Part shown: piece by piece, positions 53,976 to 63,735 of the stretch
Numbering within the stretch: position 1 is the first letter of the stretch
Layout of the letters: the number at the start of each line of letters is the position of its first letter
From: Paenibacillus sp. 481
GTDB lineage: Bacteria; Bacillota; Bacilli; Paenibacillales; Paenibacillaceae
Assembly (NCBI RefSeq): GCF_021223605.1
Contig: NZ_CP075175.1
Span: 3,551,501-3,615,500 of the forward strand
DNA: 64,000 bases
Direction: 5' to 3'
Program-made: the position numbers and the translations under genes
Notes under the pieces: model-generated
Database searches by the model: none
Told to the model about the DNA's origin: nothing
What the model saw: the letters and a program-made list of their open reading frames with translations, nothing else

Positions 53976-54734
53976 TTACAAGGTGTGCTGCTGATCGGTC
54001 AAAATAATAGGGCCATTCTTCGTAATCGCAATCGTATGCTCGTATTGCGCAGATAATTTGCCGTCCCATGTACGTACGGTCCAGCCATCTAAATCAAGAA
54101 ATATATCAGCTGTTCCTTCGTTGAGCATCGGTTCGATCGTAATGACCATGCCTTCTCGAAGGCGGAACCCTTTGCCAGGTACACCTGCATGCACAAAGCT
54201 TGGTGCTTCATGTAAGGAGCGGCCAATCCCATGTCCAAGCAGCTCACGCACGATCGTGTAGCCGTGTGATTCGGCATGCTTTTGAATGGCGTGGGTCACA
54301 TCACCGATGCGATTGCCGATAATGGCTTGCTCAATGCCCAAATAGAGGCATTCTTTTGTAACTCGCATGATTTGTTGCGCTTCATCTGACACCGGACCGA
54401 CTGTATAACACCAAGCGGAATCGCCCATCCAACCGTTGTATGAAGCGACAATATCGATTTTTACAATATCGCCTTGTTGGAGCGGCACGCTATTCGGAAA
54501 TCCGTGGGCGATCACATCGTTCACAGATGCACACGTTGCAAAAGGAAAACCTTTATACCCTTTCGTAACTTGTTTCCCGCCTAAATCATGAATCATTTGC
54601 TCGACAAAATCATTTAGTTCGAGCGTTGTAACGCCAGGTTTGATGCGTGTTGCTAGTTCTCGATGGCATGCTGCCACGATTTGTCCGGCTTTTTTCATCA
54701 GTTCAATTTCGTCCGGCTTCTTTAAAATGACCAT
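53976..54734 (-). CDS. map: Type I methionine aminopeptidase
   Basis: A 252-residue enzyme that removes the N-terminal Met from nascent proteins. Metal ligands are visible: Asp in DIVKIDIVASYNGWMGDSAW, His in GHGIGRSLHEAPSFVHAG, Glu in VITIEPML and Glu in QYEHTIAI. AAGGAGG precedes ATG 54734; an in-frame GTG or ATG extension to 54776 is less likely. This stand-alone copy is not in the ribosomal operon and may be a second map. Confidence 0.94.
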   Translation of the reverse strand: MVILKKPDEIELMKKAGQIVAACHRELATRIKPGVTTLELNDFVEQMIHDLGGKQVTKGYKGFPFATCASVNDVIAHGFPNSVPLQQGDIVKIDIVASYNGWMGDSAWCYTVGPVSDEAQQIMRVTKECLYLGIEQAIIGNRIGDVTHAIQKHAESHGYTIVRELLGHGIGRSLHEAPSFVHAGVPGKGFRLREGMVITIEPMLNEGTADIFLDLDGWTVRTWDGKLSAQYEHTIAITKNGPIILTDQQHTL

Positions 54735-55085
54735 CTTTACTTTCCTCCTTAACGATGTTGCCAGTACCCGCACCACTCATATTTCAGCCTATGAGCAAGG
54801 TTTGCACCTTTTTAGACGGAGGGAATTTAGTAGTCATCATATGCGAGACGACGTTTATCTGGTATCGCTCATTCATTATCTACACATTCATCTATACATC
54901 CAAGCTATACATGCTAAATTAGCATATAATGGGTTTCATTTCAAATATTCAAACACGCCAAAGAGGGAGCAGACGAGCCGAGAAATGGAGATAAAGTTCG
55001 GTTTTGACTTTGATTTGGTCATCAGGGCCAAAAAAGCCAAAAAGCCCGACAGGTAGTGACCCTGTTGGACTTATTTAGGCTAAGC
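54735..55085. other. Intergenic gap upstream of map
   Basis: About 350 bp, AT-rich. A short hairpin, CCGACAGG ... CCTGTTGG, at about 55047-55069 may terminate the minus-strand effector-binding gene that ends at 55086. No gene is supported. Confidence 0.4.
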
Positions 55086-56000
55086 TTATTCATTCACAAT
55101 TGCAATATAAATGTCAATTTGGACGTCTTCGGGATTCATACTGCGCTCGTCGTACAACTCGAAGTCGCCTGTAAAAGCACGTTTCATACCAGACGTGGCA
55201 GACCATTTCCAAATGGCTTGCCACGTTTCGCCCACAACTTGTGCAAGTGGGCCGCGTCTGCTCGTGAATACAGCGTACGTAGAGGCTGGAATGAGTGTAG
55301 ACGACATGCCTGCGGGCACATGGTCGAGCGAGTTGGCGCTTATGCCGACGAGTATTTTGTATTCCCCGTAGATCTCATTTTCGTAATCGGAATAGCAACC
55401 ATAAATAGGGCCAGGCTGTGCGGGATCTGCGATTTGTTGCTGAACTTGTTCCTCCCAGAAACAGCGCCATAGCTGCGGAATGACGCCATTGGCGCTCATT
55501 TCCCGCGCATTCGTCGTACGCTCAGCGAGGCCGATAAGGCGGATGGCATCCCGCTGCTCTAGCCGGACGGGCTGGCTCAAGTCAGCACAGTTAGCTGGAT
55601 CAGCCAAGTTAGCCTGCTCCGTATCGCTAGTGGCGCTGCTTTCTGCCGCTTGTCCAGCATGCGCTTGCCAGCGTGCTAAGTTCGGTAGGCAAGCAAGCAT
55701 GGTCGCGCGTGCAGTTTGTGCGTCCATTCCTTCAGCTACTAAAATGGGCACGCAATATTCGACCATGTCGTTCATCGTCATGCTTGGTTGTGTAAAAGCA
55801 CCGTTTGCAAAGCAATATTTGCAGTAATCGGCTACGTTACGTTGCTCGTGATCTGTGCCGAGCACGTCTTCGCTAACGAGCGGCATCCCACAGCTTTGAC
55901 ATTCTGCTGGAGGAGTCTGCACCGTTTCGGTCATTTCCACCGTTGGTGCCATTTCGATCATTTCAGTCATTGTTGCCTTTGCTGTCTTTGCTGTTGTCAT
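55086..56000 (-). CDS. Zinc-ribbon plus effector-binding domain protein
   Basis: A ~304-residue protein. The N-terminus has a putative zinc ribbon CQSCGMPLVSEDVLGTD with a second pair CKYCFANGAF (C-x2-C ... C-x2-C), followed by a linker with Ala-rich stretches and a C-terminal GyrI-like/AraC effector-binding domain (YGEYKILVGISANSLDHVPA, YAVFTSRRGPLAQVV, FELYDERSMNPEDVQIDIYI). ATG 56000 is 8 bases after AAGGAG. It lies downstream of a WYL regulator on the same strand and may be in its regulon. It could be a ligand sensor. Confidence 0.85.
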   Translation of the reverse strand: MTTAKTAKATMTEMIEMAPTVEMTETVQTPPAECQSCGMPLVSEDVLGTDHEQRNVADYCKYCFANGAFTQPSMTMNDMVEYCVPILVAEGMDAQTARATMLACLPNLARWQAHAGQAAESSATSDTEQANLADPANCADLSQPVRLEQRDAIRLIGLAERTTNAREMSANGVIPQLWRCFWEEQVQQQIADPAQPGPIYGCYSDYENEIYGEYKILVGISANSLDHVPAGMSSTLIPASTYAVFTSRRGPLAQVVGETWQAIWKWSATSGMKRAFTGDFELYDERSMNPEDVQIDIYIAIVNE

Positions 56001-56133
56001 GTATAACACTCCTTATCTCCTACAAGCTACATATTGATTTCGTATGAACCAAGTATAACGGAGGTAACATGACAACCCTCTGTCAGGTTTATTTGCAGGG
56101 CTATCTTTTTTACGATTACTCGTCTATTCTAGC

Positions 56134-57069
56134 CTATTTATATGTATGGAATATCGCTTCCGCGCTCGCTCGTATTTTTGCCCGAATATGAGCGGGTTCT
56201 AGCACCTCAACATCGGGGCCAAAGCTCAAAATAAAGCCGTACAGCCAATTGTCTTCCGGATAAGAGGCGGTCACGAGATACGTGCCGTTATCGTCTGCAA
56301 CCAGTTGCTCCACGCCAAACCATTCCTCTGCCAAGTGTCTAACTTGCTTGCTAAACCGCAGTTTCACTTCGATGTTGTGCTCGGGAGTGTACCATTGTTG
56401 TTCCCAAGGCAGTTCTTCGAAGGAAATGTGCTGCCGCACGAAAGTGGTGTCGAGCATGGCCAGCTGCTTCATCCGAAACAGCTTAAATAAACGGAACTGC
56501 TCGCGCTGCCTGCAAAAAGCGTACAAATACCATGTTTGCCGCTTCAGAACGAGCGTGTACGGTTCTACTGTACGCTCAGACATGTCGCCGTTCGCGTTGC
56601 AGTAGGTGAGCGATACCGTGCGCAGTTGCTCAATCGCCTGTTTGAGTAGGGTGAGCTTCTCTTCTAAGTAGCTATGCTTGCCCCAAGGGGAGAAGTCGAC
56701 GATAAACTGCTGCGTCTTCATTTGAAATTGTTCCGCTTGTGACGGCGGAATAATGCTATTAATTTTTTGCAACAGCTGTTGATTGCGCTGATCTTCGTAG
56801 GATGAAGAAATGCTATTAAGCGCAGTGACCATTGTCGCTAGTTCATCATTCGTCATAACGTTGCGGTCTAGGCGATAGCCTTCCGCAAGCCCGATGCCAC
56901 CGCTGGCTCCTTGGTACGTGACGATAGGGATGCCAGCCTGATTAATAGCGTCTATATCACGATAAATAGTGCGTACGGATACCTCATGCAGATCGGCAAG
57001 TTCTTTGGCTTGCACGATTCGGCGGTTCAGCAGCAAAATAACGATGGACAGCAGGCGGTCTATTTTCAT
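56134..57069 (-). CDS. WYL-domain transcriptional regulator (YafY-like)
   Basis: A ~311-residue protein with an HTH_11 winged helix at the N-terminus (VQAKELADLHEVSVRTIYRD, about 20-39) and a WYL domain (ERTVEPYTLVLKRQTWYLYA, FRLFKLFRM). ATG 57069 is chosen by comparison with related proteins; an in-frame ATG at 57084 exists. It likely autoregulates and controls the zinc-ribbon/effector-binding gene downstream. Same architecture as 13222-14133 but not closely similar. Confidence 0.9.
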   Translation of the reverse strand: MKIDRLLSIVILLLNRRIVQAKELADLHEVSVRTIYRDIDAINQAGIPIVTYQGASGGIGLAEGYRLDRNVMTNDELATMVTALNSISSSYEDQRNQQLLQKINSIIPPSQAEQFQMKTQQFIVDFSPWGKHSYLEEKLTLLKQAIEQLRTVSLTYCNANGDMSERTVEPYTLVLKRQTWYLYAFCRQREQFRLFKLFRMKQLAMLDTTFVRQHISFEELPWEQQWYTPEHNIEVKLRFSKQVRHLAEEWFGVEQLVADDNGTYLVTASYPEDNWLYGFILSFGPDVEVLEPAHIRAKIRASAEAIFHTYK

Positions 57070-57352
57070 GGAATCAACTCGCATTTCTGTATGGTGGTGT
57101 TTAAAAATAGAACCATAATCGTACCCACGTGCTTACAGAGTGATTTCGGCACAGTACTTCATGTTCAGTATTCAATCATAGAAGCTACTGTAACATCGTT
57201 ACAACTACATGTTAATTATTGTAGGGCATCTGCACCTTGTAATTCCAATTTTTTTGCCAGCTTAAAGGGTACGACGACTCGCGATGTTAAATACCGCAGC
57301 CGTTTCTCTTACAGACGTCCCTTTTTTGTGCATACTGAATCTGGGTATAGAA

Positions 57353-57400
57353 AAACTGCACCTCCATTGCAGGCTCGTGCCTAACAATGGGGGTGCAGTT
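57353..57400 (-). terminator. Terminator of repeat-containing secreted protein gene
   Basis: Stem AACTGCACCTCCATTG / CAATGGGGGTGCAGTT, with AAAAA on the left, which is the T run of the minus-strand transcript. Confidence 0.85.
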
Positions 57401-57421
57401 CAGTGTCTGGTGCTGTTTGAA

Positions 57422-58363
57422 TTATTTTACAGGTTCCGGTTGCACGACAATTACAAAAGCACTGCTCTGCGGAGGAAGAGAAAATGTAGTTGCTAGAGAA
57501 TGGTAAGCTACCACCTTCGTGCCTTTCTTAATCTCTTCCCGCTTCACTGGCGTACCAACGATGTTAATAATGGAAGTTTCCTCACTAATATGAAGGACCA
57601 TATCGTTTTTACGGTTTTTGTCGCCGGCTGTATTCACATAAATGCTCTTCGTGTCTTTGTTTATCGTATTCGCTACAACGCCTTCCAGACGGCTTGTATC
57701 ATTTAAGACAACAATTTTAAGAGCTGGGGTCATTGGCGGCAAGCTCGCCGTCATCATCGGGCCATAGTGAGCTTCAATACGCTGACCCGCTTTCAAGTCC
57801 GACTTCTTAAGCGACTTGCCTTTTCTATCTGTAATAACGGTCTCGTCTGACAAATTCAAAACGATTTTGTTATCGCTAACCATAACGACACGGTCTTTTG
57901 CTGTAGTATCAATAATACCTGTCGATACCATCGCTTTAACCTCCGGGCGCTCAACAACGAACTTCTCCGCATTGCCTCTAGCTGGCAAGCTCTTCGTAAT
58001 CGCTGGGTTATAGTAAGCAGTTACGGTCCATTCCTGTTGCAGTGCTTCCACCAAATCAGCAGGTTTCCCGTGCTGATCGACGACCGGTACGCTGCTCGTT
58101 ATATTGAGAATGATCGTATCTTGATTTCCTGGGTGTACCCCTTTATCTTTAACGAGGACGTGGCTGCCTGCCTTTGTATGTTTAATCTCTTCTAATAGTC
58201 CTTTTGTAGCAGCTTGTTCAGCTTGTACTTTCTTATTGTCGATAACCTTTGCAGTAGGAACGGATCCTGTTGAACTTACGCTGCTAAGAGCGGAAACTGA
58301 CAATGGTAGTGCTAAAAGTGTAACGGCTGTTGTAGTTAAGAGAAATTTACTCCATGTTTTCAT
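57422..58363 (-). CDS. Secreted protein with three internal repeats
   Basis: A 313-residue protein with a signal peptide (MKTWSKFLLTTTAVTLLALP, cleavage near VSALS). The mature part holds three ~80-90 residue repeats of the plan I-x-LNIS-(D/E)-E-T ... G-x-P ... AYYxPxxTxSLPP ... VIVV: DTIILNITSSVPVVDQHGKP, KIVLNLSDETVITDRKGKSL and DMVLHISEETSIINIVGTPV mark their starts. It is probably an extracellular or wall-associated beta-rich protein. GAGGAGG precedes the ATG. I do not know the family. Confidence 0.8.
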   Translation of the reverse strand: MKTWSKFLLTTTAVTLLALPLSVSALSSVSSTGSVPTAKVIDNKKVQAEQAATKGLLEEIKHTKAGSHVLVKDKGVHPGNQDTIILNITSSVPVVDQHGKPADLVEALQQEWTVTAYYNPAITKSLPARGNAEKFVVERPEVKAMVSTGIIDTTAKDRVVMVSDNKIVLNLSDETVITDRKGKSLKKSDLKAGQRIEAHYGPMMTASLPPMTPALKIVVLNDTSRLEGVVANTINKDTKSIYVNTAGDKNRKNDMVLHISEETSIINIVGTPVKREEIKKGTKVVAYHSLATTFSLPPQSSAFVIVVQPEPVK

Positions 58364-58857
58364 CGCTAGTGCCTCCTCAAAGATGTGTAATTGCTTCGTT
58401 CATGTTTCAGACGGGCTACATATGTCGAAGGTTGCACATACACACATTTATTATGGATACCAATTTTTTCTTTCCTTGTTTTACATATAATAGATCTTAA
58501 TGAAAGTGCGACAGTCCCCAGTCTATAAAAAATGGCTCATGATTGATTCGTGTAAAAGGAAATCACGACAACGACAGTACACGGCGGAACGGATCAGCCC
58601 CCTATTGAATGAACGGGTAAGCGTTTAAGATACGATGAAGGGGCTACTCTATTGAACACGATTACGTGACAAAAAACAGGTCAATTATGGTTAAATACGG
58701 GTCATACCACCATAATCGACCTGTTTTTTGTTATCTTCGTCTGAACGGTATCCCTCAGACTTAGACATTGGACACATCTAGGCTTAACTGCTGAACATTC
58801 TAGGGCACTTCATACGAAAGAGAGACTTTCTATACCAGTTGCCCACCATTTAACGGT
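58364..58857. other. Intergenic gap with long hairpin
   Basis: About 490 bp upstream of the repeat protein gene, containing the terminator-like hairpin at 58671-58730. No gene is seen in the rest. Confidence 0.5.
58671..58730. terminator. Long bidirectional terminator hairpin
   Basis: Stem AAAAAACAGGTCAATTATGG with its near-perfect complement CCATAATCGACCTGTTTTTT, loop TTAAATACGGGTCATACCA. It lies downstream of the collagen-like gene, or is a stand-alone element. Confidence 0.85.
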
Positions 58858-59526
58858 CTAAAAGGAACAGTCATAAACGGCGATATTGGAGCTTGGGAAT
58901 GATCCGAAGCTGAATGTAGGCCAAATAAATCCGGTCGTGCTGCCAACAGGGTTCGTTGAGGTAATGAACATTAAGAATACTTCGAAGTTTCTGGTGATGA
59001 TAATGGTCCATCGCCCTCTGCAGCCTGCTGCAAACTGTGCGATGGGTGCGCCGGCAACGCCTTGCACCTGATGCTGGCTGGCAAAACTTTGCACAGCTGC
59101 AGGGTTTGAGGAAAGTTGCTGGAATTTCACGATGAGCTGCTGCGGTGGTGGGGTAGGCGTTCCTGCGCCACCTGCACCGGGTGTACCGCCTGTGCCTGGT
59201 GGTACGCCCGGTGTGCCAGGAGTGGTGCCCGGAACACCGGGTATTCCGGGTATGCCCGTTCCTGGAATACCTGGCAGCCCTGGTATTCCGATAATATTAC
59301 CTATTCCCCCTGGACCTAAGCCTGGAATGGGAATGAGCTGACGATCGTAATCTGTATATCCTGTATAACTAAAGTACCCCATGTTATTGGTGTCTACATA
59401 TCCTGTACCTGAGTAGTCGGTTCCTGCGTACTCCGTGCCTGCATAGCCAGTTCCCGTATAGCCTGTGTAGTCATTGAAACCATTTTGAGCGTTACTAGCA
59501 CTGTAAGTATCATAGGTGTAATACAT
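58858..59526 (-). CDS. Collagen-like repeat protein
   Basis: A ~222-residue protein. Residues 1-50 hold Tyr/Gly/Thr repeats (YTGTGYAGTEYAGTDYSGTG); about 70-125 hold Gly-x-Pro collagen-like repeats (GIPGLPGIPGTGIPGIPGVP, then GTTPGTPG); the C-terminal part (QQLIVKFQQLSSNPAAVQSF onward) looks globular with Cys. No signal peptide is seen; exosporium-type collagen-like proteins also lack one, so a spore-surface role is plausible. AAAGGAG lies 8 bases before ATG 59526. Confidence 0.78.
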   Translation of the reverse strand: MYYTYDTYSASNAQNGFNDYTGYTGTGYAGTEYAGTDYSGTGYVDTNNMGYFSYTGYTDYDRQLIPIPGLGPGGIGNIIGIPGLPGIPGTGIPGIPGVPGTTPGTPGVPPGTGGTPGAGGAGTPTPPPQQLIVKFQQLSSNPAAVQSFASQHQVQGVAGAPIAQFAAGCRGRWTIIITRNFEVFLMFITSTNPVGSTTGFIWPTFSFGSFPSSNIAVYDCSF

Positions 59527-59659
59527 ATTCACGACTCCTTTACCCGCGCTGACTTGTTAAAGCCTATGGGCTTTTGCTAGCAGTATACGGAATAGTCGGA
59601 TGTCACGTGCGGGCGATTGCCTAGGTTAGACTGAAAAAAGTAGACGATCGCCTGCAAAC

Positions 59660-60781
59660 TTAGGAGCGAGACGGTGATTCAGCAGGTGAGATAAGTCCGT
59701 AACGATTCACAGGTCTACCTACGCTACCGTAACGAATATCAAGGCGGACACAGCCTGTCTGAACCAAATAATCTAAATAGCGGCGGGCGGTTACTCGGGC
59801 TAACCCAACGCCGTCTGCGACTTCCTCGGCCGTCAAAAAGGAGCGTTGCTGCTGCAACAAATGTACAATTTGCCGCATCGTGCTTGGTTGCAAGCCTTTA
59901 GGCAGTGCAGATGCTGCGCCTACTGCGAAGGCTGCCGTCATGCTCAAGGCGGTTTCAGCCGCTGAGCTAGGCGTGATGCCACCTGCGGCAGCTGATGACG
60001 TGCCAGTTGTGCCCGCTGTGCTAGCTGCATTAGTTGCACCGGCTGTGTGAATTGCGCTAGTTGCACCAGATGTACCTGCTGTACCCGCTGTACTGGCTGT
60101 ACCCGCTGTGTGCATTGCGCTAGGTGCACCAGATGTACCTGCTGCACCAGTTGTACTGGCTATACCCGCTATGCTATTTGTGCTAGCTGTACCACTTACA
60201 CCGCTTACTCCAACTATCGTTTCCCACGTACTATCAACAGCCGTGCCCGGCGCTGCGAATCCCGTTCCAGCTTCCGTAGCATGGTTCAAATTGTCCGCAA
60301 CCGTGCTGAAGGAGCCATACGAACCCCCGCTGCGCAAAATCACATCCAGCTCAGCCTGAGTCACAGGGCGCTCCTCATGCAGCGCCTGCCGATACGCCCG
60401 ATACTGCTCTAACGCAGCGGCAATTCGTTCGAACTTGAACGGCTTTATAATGTAATCGAAGACACCTTTTTGCATAATTTGCTTAACCGTAGGCAAATCC
60501 TTGGCTGCCGTCACGACGATAACGTCAACAGGCAGAGCTTCCGCACGCAGCTGCCGCAACGTTTCGGCTCCGTCCTGCACAGGCATGAACATATCAAGAA
60601 ACACGAGATCCGGCTTCAGCTCTCGTGCTAGCTTCAATCCTTCCAACCCATTTCCAGCCACGCCCTCAACCCGAAACCCAGTTACCTTTTCGATAAACTG
60701 CCGATTCACTTCCTGAACCATCGGATCATCTTCAATTAACAACACGCGATACCCGTTTGCTTGAGCTTGCATCGCATCCAT
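59660..60781 (-). CDS. dctR: DctR/CitT-type response regulator with long repeat linker
   Basis: A 373-residue response regulator. The receiver domain (about 10-130) has acidic EDDP, the phospho-acceptor Asp in LVFLDMFMPVQDG, Thr in VVTAAKD and Lys in IIKPFKFERI. A ~130-residue Ala/Gly/Ser/Thr-rich segment with TAGTASTAGTAGTSGAT-type repeats follows, then a HTH (LTAEEVADGVGLARVTARRY). DctR/DcuR regulators normally have a short linker, so this is unusual. AAAGGAG lies 8 bases before ATG 60781. It pairs with the kinase upstream and should control C4-dicarboxylate uptake genes. Confidence 0.88.
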   Translation of the reverse strand: MDAMQAQANGYRVLLIEDDPMVQEVNRQFIEKVTGFRVEGVAGNGLEGLKLARELKPDLVFLDMFMPVQDGAETLRQLRAEALPVDVIVVTAAKDLPTVKQIMQKGVFDYIIKPFKFERIAAALEQYRAYRQALHEERPVTQAELDVILRSGGSYGSFSTVADNLNHATEAGTGFAAPGTAVDSTWETIVGVSGVSGTASTNSIAGIASTTGAAGTSGAPSAMHTAGTASTAGTAGTSGATSAIHTAGATNAASTAGTTGTSSAAAGGITPSSAAETALSMTAAFAVGAASALPKGLQPSTMRQIVHLLQQQRSFLTAEEVADGVGLARVTARRYLDYLVQTGCVRLDIRYGSVGRPVNRYGLISPAESPSRS

Positions 60782-60846
60782 CCGTTTTGACTCCTTTCGA
60801 CTGTGCAAAAGATTCGTTAAGCTATGTATGCTCGTGAGTGGAAGAT

Positions 60847-62469
60847 TTAAGCTTCTTCTTGCATGGGAAAGGTGACAGTCATCGTCGTGCCGTTGCCAGT
60901 AGACGAATGGCAGACCAGTTCGCCGCACCCTTTTTCAATAATATTGCGAATTAAATAAAGTCCGATGCCGCGCCCGTCGGCAGCCTTGGTGGAAAAGCCT
61001 TTCTCCAGCATATGCTGCTGCGTGAATTCATCCATCCCGTCCGCATTATCCTCAATCATAATCGACAGGACAAAATCGTCTTGTTCCACGCTAATGACAA
61101 TATCTTTCCGTTCACGTGTAGATGCTTCCAAGGCGTCGAAAGCGTTCTCAATTAAGTTTCCGAGCAGCAGTACGAGATCATGCCGATCCAACTTCGGTGG
61201 AAAATGCGTGAGTCCGCTGCGATTGTCTAATTCTACGTGAATACCGAGTTCCTGACCACGTGAAATTTTACTTAGTAACAGTCCGCCGATGCCTTCATCG
61301 GAGAAGCGTTCCTTGACAAAGGAGAGCAACTCTTCCTGCCGCTCTGACACTTCGAATAAATAATCGAGTGCTTGTTCGTAATGCTCCAATTGGATAAGAC
61401 CTGCAATCGTATGCAGCTTGTTCATGTATTCATGATTTTGGACGCGCAGGGCATCGACAAACGCTTTGACGCCTGTTAATTCTTCCGCCAAATGCGTTAA
61501 TTCCGTTCGATCTTGAAAAATGGCGATCGCTCCGACGGTTTGCCCTTGCACCGTAATAGGAATGCGGTTGCTCCAAATGACCGCGTTGCGCACGATCAGC
61601 TCCCGATTATATATCGGCTGTTGCAGCATCAAAATTTCGGGTAGCCGCGTATCAGGGATAACATCACGAATGGGTCGGCCCACCGGATTGCCTTCAATGT
61701 CGAAAATTTGCTTCGCGCGCTCATTAAAAATCGTGATGCGCTCCTTGTTATCTACCGCGATGACACCCTCGTGCATCGCTTGAAAAGCTGCCGTGCGCTC
61801 CAATAAGATGCGCGCAATTTCTTGCGGCTCCAAGTTGTACATTTGCCGCTTAATATGACGGGATAGCTGCCAAGCCCCGAGCAACCCGAATACGAGTGCG
61901 AGCAGCAGCGTTGCCGCAATTGGCCCACGCTGATTCCATATCATCTCGCCAATGCTTGGCAGCAGCATTCCAGCCATCACGACGCCAACTTGATGATGCT
62001 GCGCGTTCATGATGGGCACATAAGCCCGCAGTGCGGCGCCAACTTCGCCTTTTACTTTGGACAAATACGAATGCTCCGCAAAGGCAGGCTCCGCATCTTT
62101 ATCTTCAATCGGCTGCCCGATCCGGTCCGCAATCGGATGAGAATAGCGAATCCGCTCCATATTGAGCACCACGATATAGGACACCTCATTAATCATCCGA
62201 ATATTTTCGGTTTCGTAGGCGATATCTTGTGCTTGCTTAACGGGGAGCTGCACCTTTTGACGGATGTGCGGCTGCTCTGCTACGGTTCGCGCCGTCGTCA
62301 TTAACCGTCGTCCAAGCTCCTCTTCGGTCATACGCGTCATAATGCCGAGCACGATGGTACCGCCTATTAAGAGCGAAAAAGAAGCTAGGCCGAAAGCAAG
62401 CAACGCAATTTTCCCATATACGGGCAAATTGCGAATATGGCGCAAGTGGCGAATGTTGAATGAATGCAT
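60847..62469 (-). CDS. dctS: DctS/CitA-type sensor histidine kinase
   Basis: A 540-residue membrane kinase: N-terminal helix (IALLAFGLASFSLLIGGTIV), a periplasmic-type sCache domain (about 45-175), a second helix (IAATLLLALVFGLLGAWQLS), a PAS domain (AFQAMHEGVIAVDNKERITI) and an SPOB_a-type dimerisation helix with the phospho-His in VQNHEYMNKLHTIAGLIQLE, then HATPase motifs (LGNLIENAFDAL, DNADGMDE, GRGIGLYLI). It probably senses extracellular C4-dicarboxylates and signals to the regulator immediately downstream, 66 bp away. Confidence 0.92.
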   Translation of the reverse strand: MHSFNIRHLRHIRNLPVYGKIALLAFGLASFSLLIGGTIVLGIMTRMTEEELGRRLMTTARTVAEQPHIRQKVQLPVKQAQDIAYETENIRMINEVSYIVVLNMERIRYSHPIADRIGQPIEDKDAEPAFAEHSYLSKVKGEVGAALRAYVPIMNAQHHQVGVVMAGMLLPSIGEMIWNQRGPIAATLLLALVFGLLGAWQLSRHIKRQMYNLEPQEIARILLERTAAFQAMHEGVIAVDNKERITIFNERAKQIFDIEGNPVGRPIRDVIPDTRLPEILMLQQPIYNRELIVRNAVIWSNRIPITVQGQTVGAIAIFQDRTELTHLAEELTGVKAFVDALRVQNHEYMNKLHTIAGLIQLEHYEQALDYLFEVSERQEELLSFVKERFSDEGIGGLLLSKISRGQELGIHVELDNRSGLTHFPPKLDRHDLVLLLGNLIENAFDALEASTRERKDIVISVEQDDFVLSIMIEDNADGMDEFTQQHMLEKGFSTKAADGRGIGLYLIRNIIEKGCGELVCHSSTGNGTTMTVTFPMQEEA

Positions 62470-62553
62470 GGCTCGTCTCGCTCCCTACCATTTACGTCTT
62501 TCTACCATTGTGAAATAATGAATGGAAAGAATCAACAGGAAAGGGGCAAATAA

Positions 62554-63618
62554 ATGAGATCGTTCGTTAGTATCGGATTATTTGTGCTTGTTGGTCTTAT
62601 TACTGCTATTCTGATCGGGTTTCCCCCCAGCATGGCAAAGCCCTTACCCTACGATGCGGAGCAAGCAGGGCTGAAAGATCGGATCGTGATTAAATTCAGT
62701 CATGTTGTCGCTGAAAATACACCCAAAGGCTTGGCGGCGGAGCATTTTGCTAAGCTGGTGCGCGAACGTTTGAGTGATCGCGTCGAAGTACAGGTGTACC
62801 CGAATGGCATCCTATATTCGGATAAGTATGAACTAGATGCCCTTAGTCGGGGCGAGGTGCACATGATCGCACCTTCCTTCTCGAATTTAACGAACGCCTT
62901 CCCGAGTTGGGGGGCGTTTGACTTGCCGTTTGCCTTCCCGAATCAGCAAGCAGTAGACGAAGCGCTGTACGGTAACATTGGCAAGCAGCTGCTTGCGGAG
63001 CTGGCGAACGCGAATATGAAAGGCATCTCCTTTTGGAACAACGGATTTAAGCAAGTGACGAGCGCACAGAGGCCATTAATTCACCCCGCAGATTTTGCGG
63101 GCCAGACGTTCCGCATTTTACCGAGCAAAGTATTGGAACAGCAGTTCCATGCCCTAGGCGCCCAAGCGGTCATGATGCCCTTTACCGAGGTGTACCGCAG
63201 TGTGGTGCGCGGTGATGTTGATGGTCAGGAAAATACGATTTCGAATATTTACAGTAAGCGTCTTTATCAGGTGCAGCAGCATATGACGTTGAGTAATCAT
63301 GGGTATTTGGGTTATGCGATCATCGTTAATCGCACGTTCTGGGAGGAGCTTCCGGCTGATGTGCGTGGCGTGTTGGAGCAGGCGTTAGCCGAGACGACGC
63401 AATGGAATCGGGAGCTTGCCCAGCGGCTTAATGACGAGCAGCTCCATGAAATTGTGAAAAGTGGCACGATGGATATTCATCAGCTAAGTGCCACGGAGCG
63501 GGACGAGTGGATAGCGGCGTTGGCGCCGATTTATAAGCAAGTGGAGGAGGAGGTTGGCGCTTCATTATTACAGCAAATTAAGACGTTGCGACAACAATAT
63601 AACTTCGACAGCCCTTAA
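62554..63618 (+). CDS. dctB: DctP-family C4-dicarboxylate binding protein
   Basis: A 354-residue protein with an N-terminal hydrophobic signal or anchor (SIGLFVLVGLITAILIGFPP) and a DctP-type solute-binding fold: IKFSHVVAENTPKGLAAEHF, VEVQVYPNGILYSDKYELDA, SFWNNGFKQVTS and VYRSVVRGDVDGQENTISNI with the substrate-binding Arg/Asp region. In Bacillus a protein of this type (DctB) works as a co-sensor with DctS beside dctA, and the layout here is the same. GAAAGGGG precedes the ATG. Divergent from dctS. Confidence 0.9.
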   Translation: MRSFVSIGLFVLVGLITAILIGFPPSMAKPLPYDAEQAGLKDRIVIKFSHVVAENTPKGLAAEHFAKLVRERLSDRVEVQVYPNGILYSDKYELDALSRGEVHMIAPSFSNLTNAFPSWGAFDLPFAFPNQQAVDEALYGNIGKQLLAELANANMKGISFWNNGFKQVTSAQRPLIHPADFAGQTFRILPSKVLEQQFHALGAQAVMMPFTEVYRSVVRGDVDGQENTISNIYSKRLYQVQQHMTLSNHGYLGYAIIVNRTFWEELPADVRGVLEQALAETTQWNRELAQRLNDEQLHEIVKSGTMDIHQLSATERDEWIAALAPIYKQVEEEVGASLLQQIKTLRQQYNFDSP

Positions 63619-63735
63619 GACCAAAAAGACCAATATGACCATATTCTTGAATGGAACCGCTTTCTTTTCTACAATGAGGACACAAATTCACAATTCGTTC
63701 ACATTGTACATCGAGACAAAGAAAGGATGTTCCGT

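Noticed and set aside
60047..60412. Cys/Thr-rich plus-strand frame (CTRCTCCTRC repeats)
   Set aside because: It is the antisense shadow of the Ala/Gly/Ser/Thr repeat of the response regulator.
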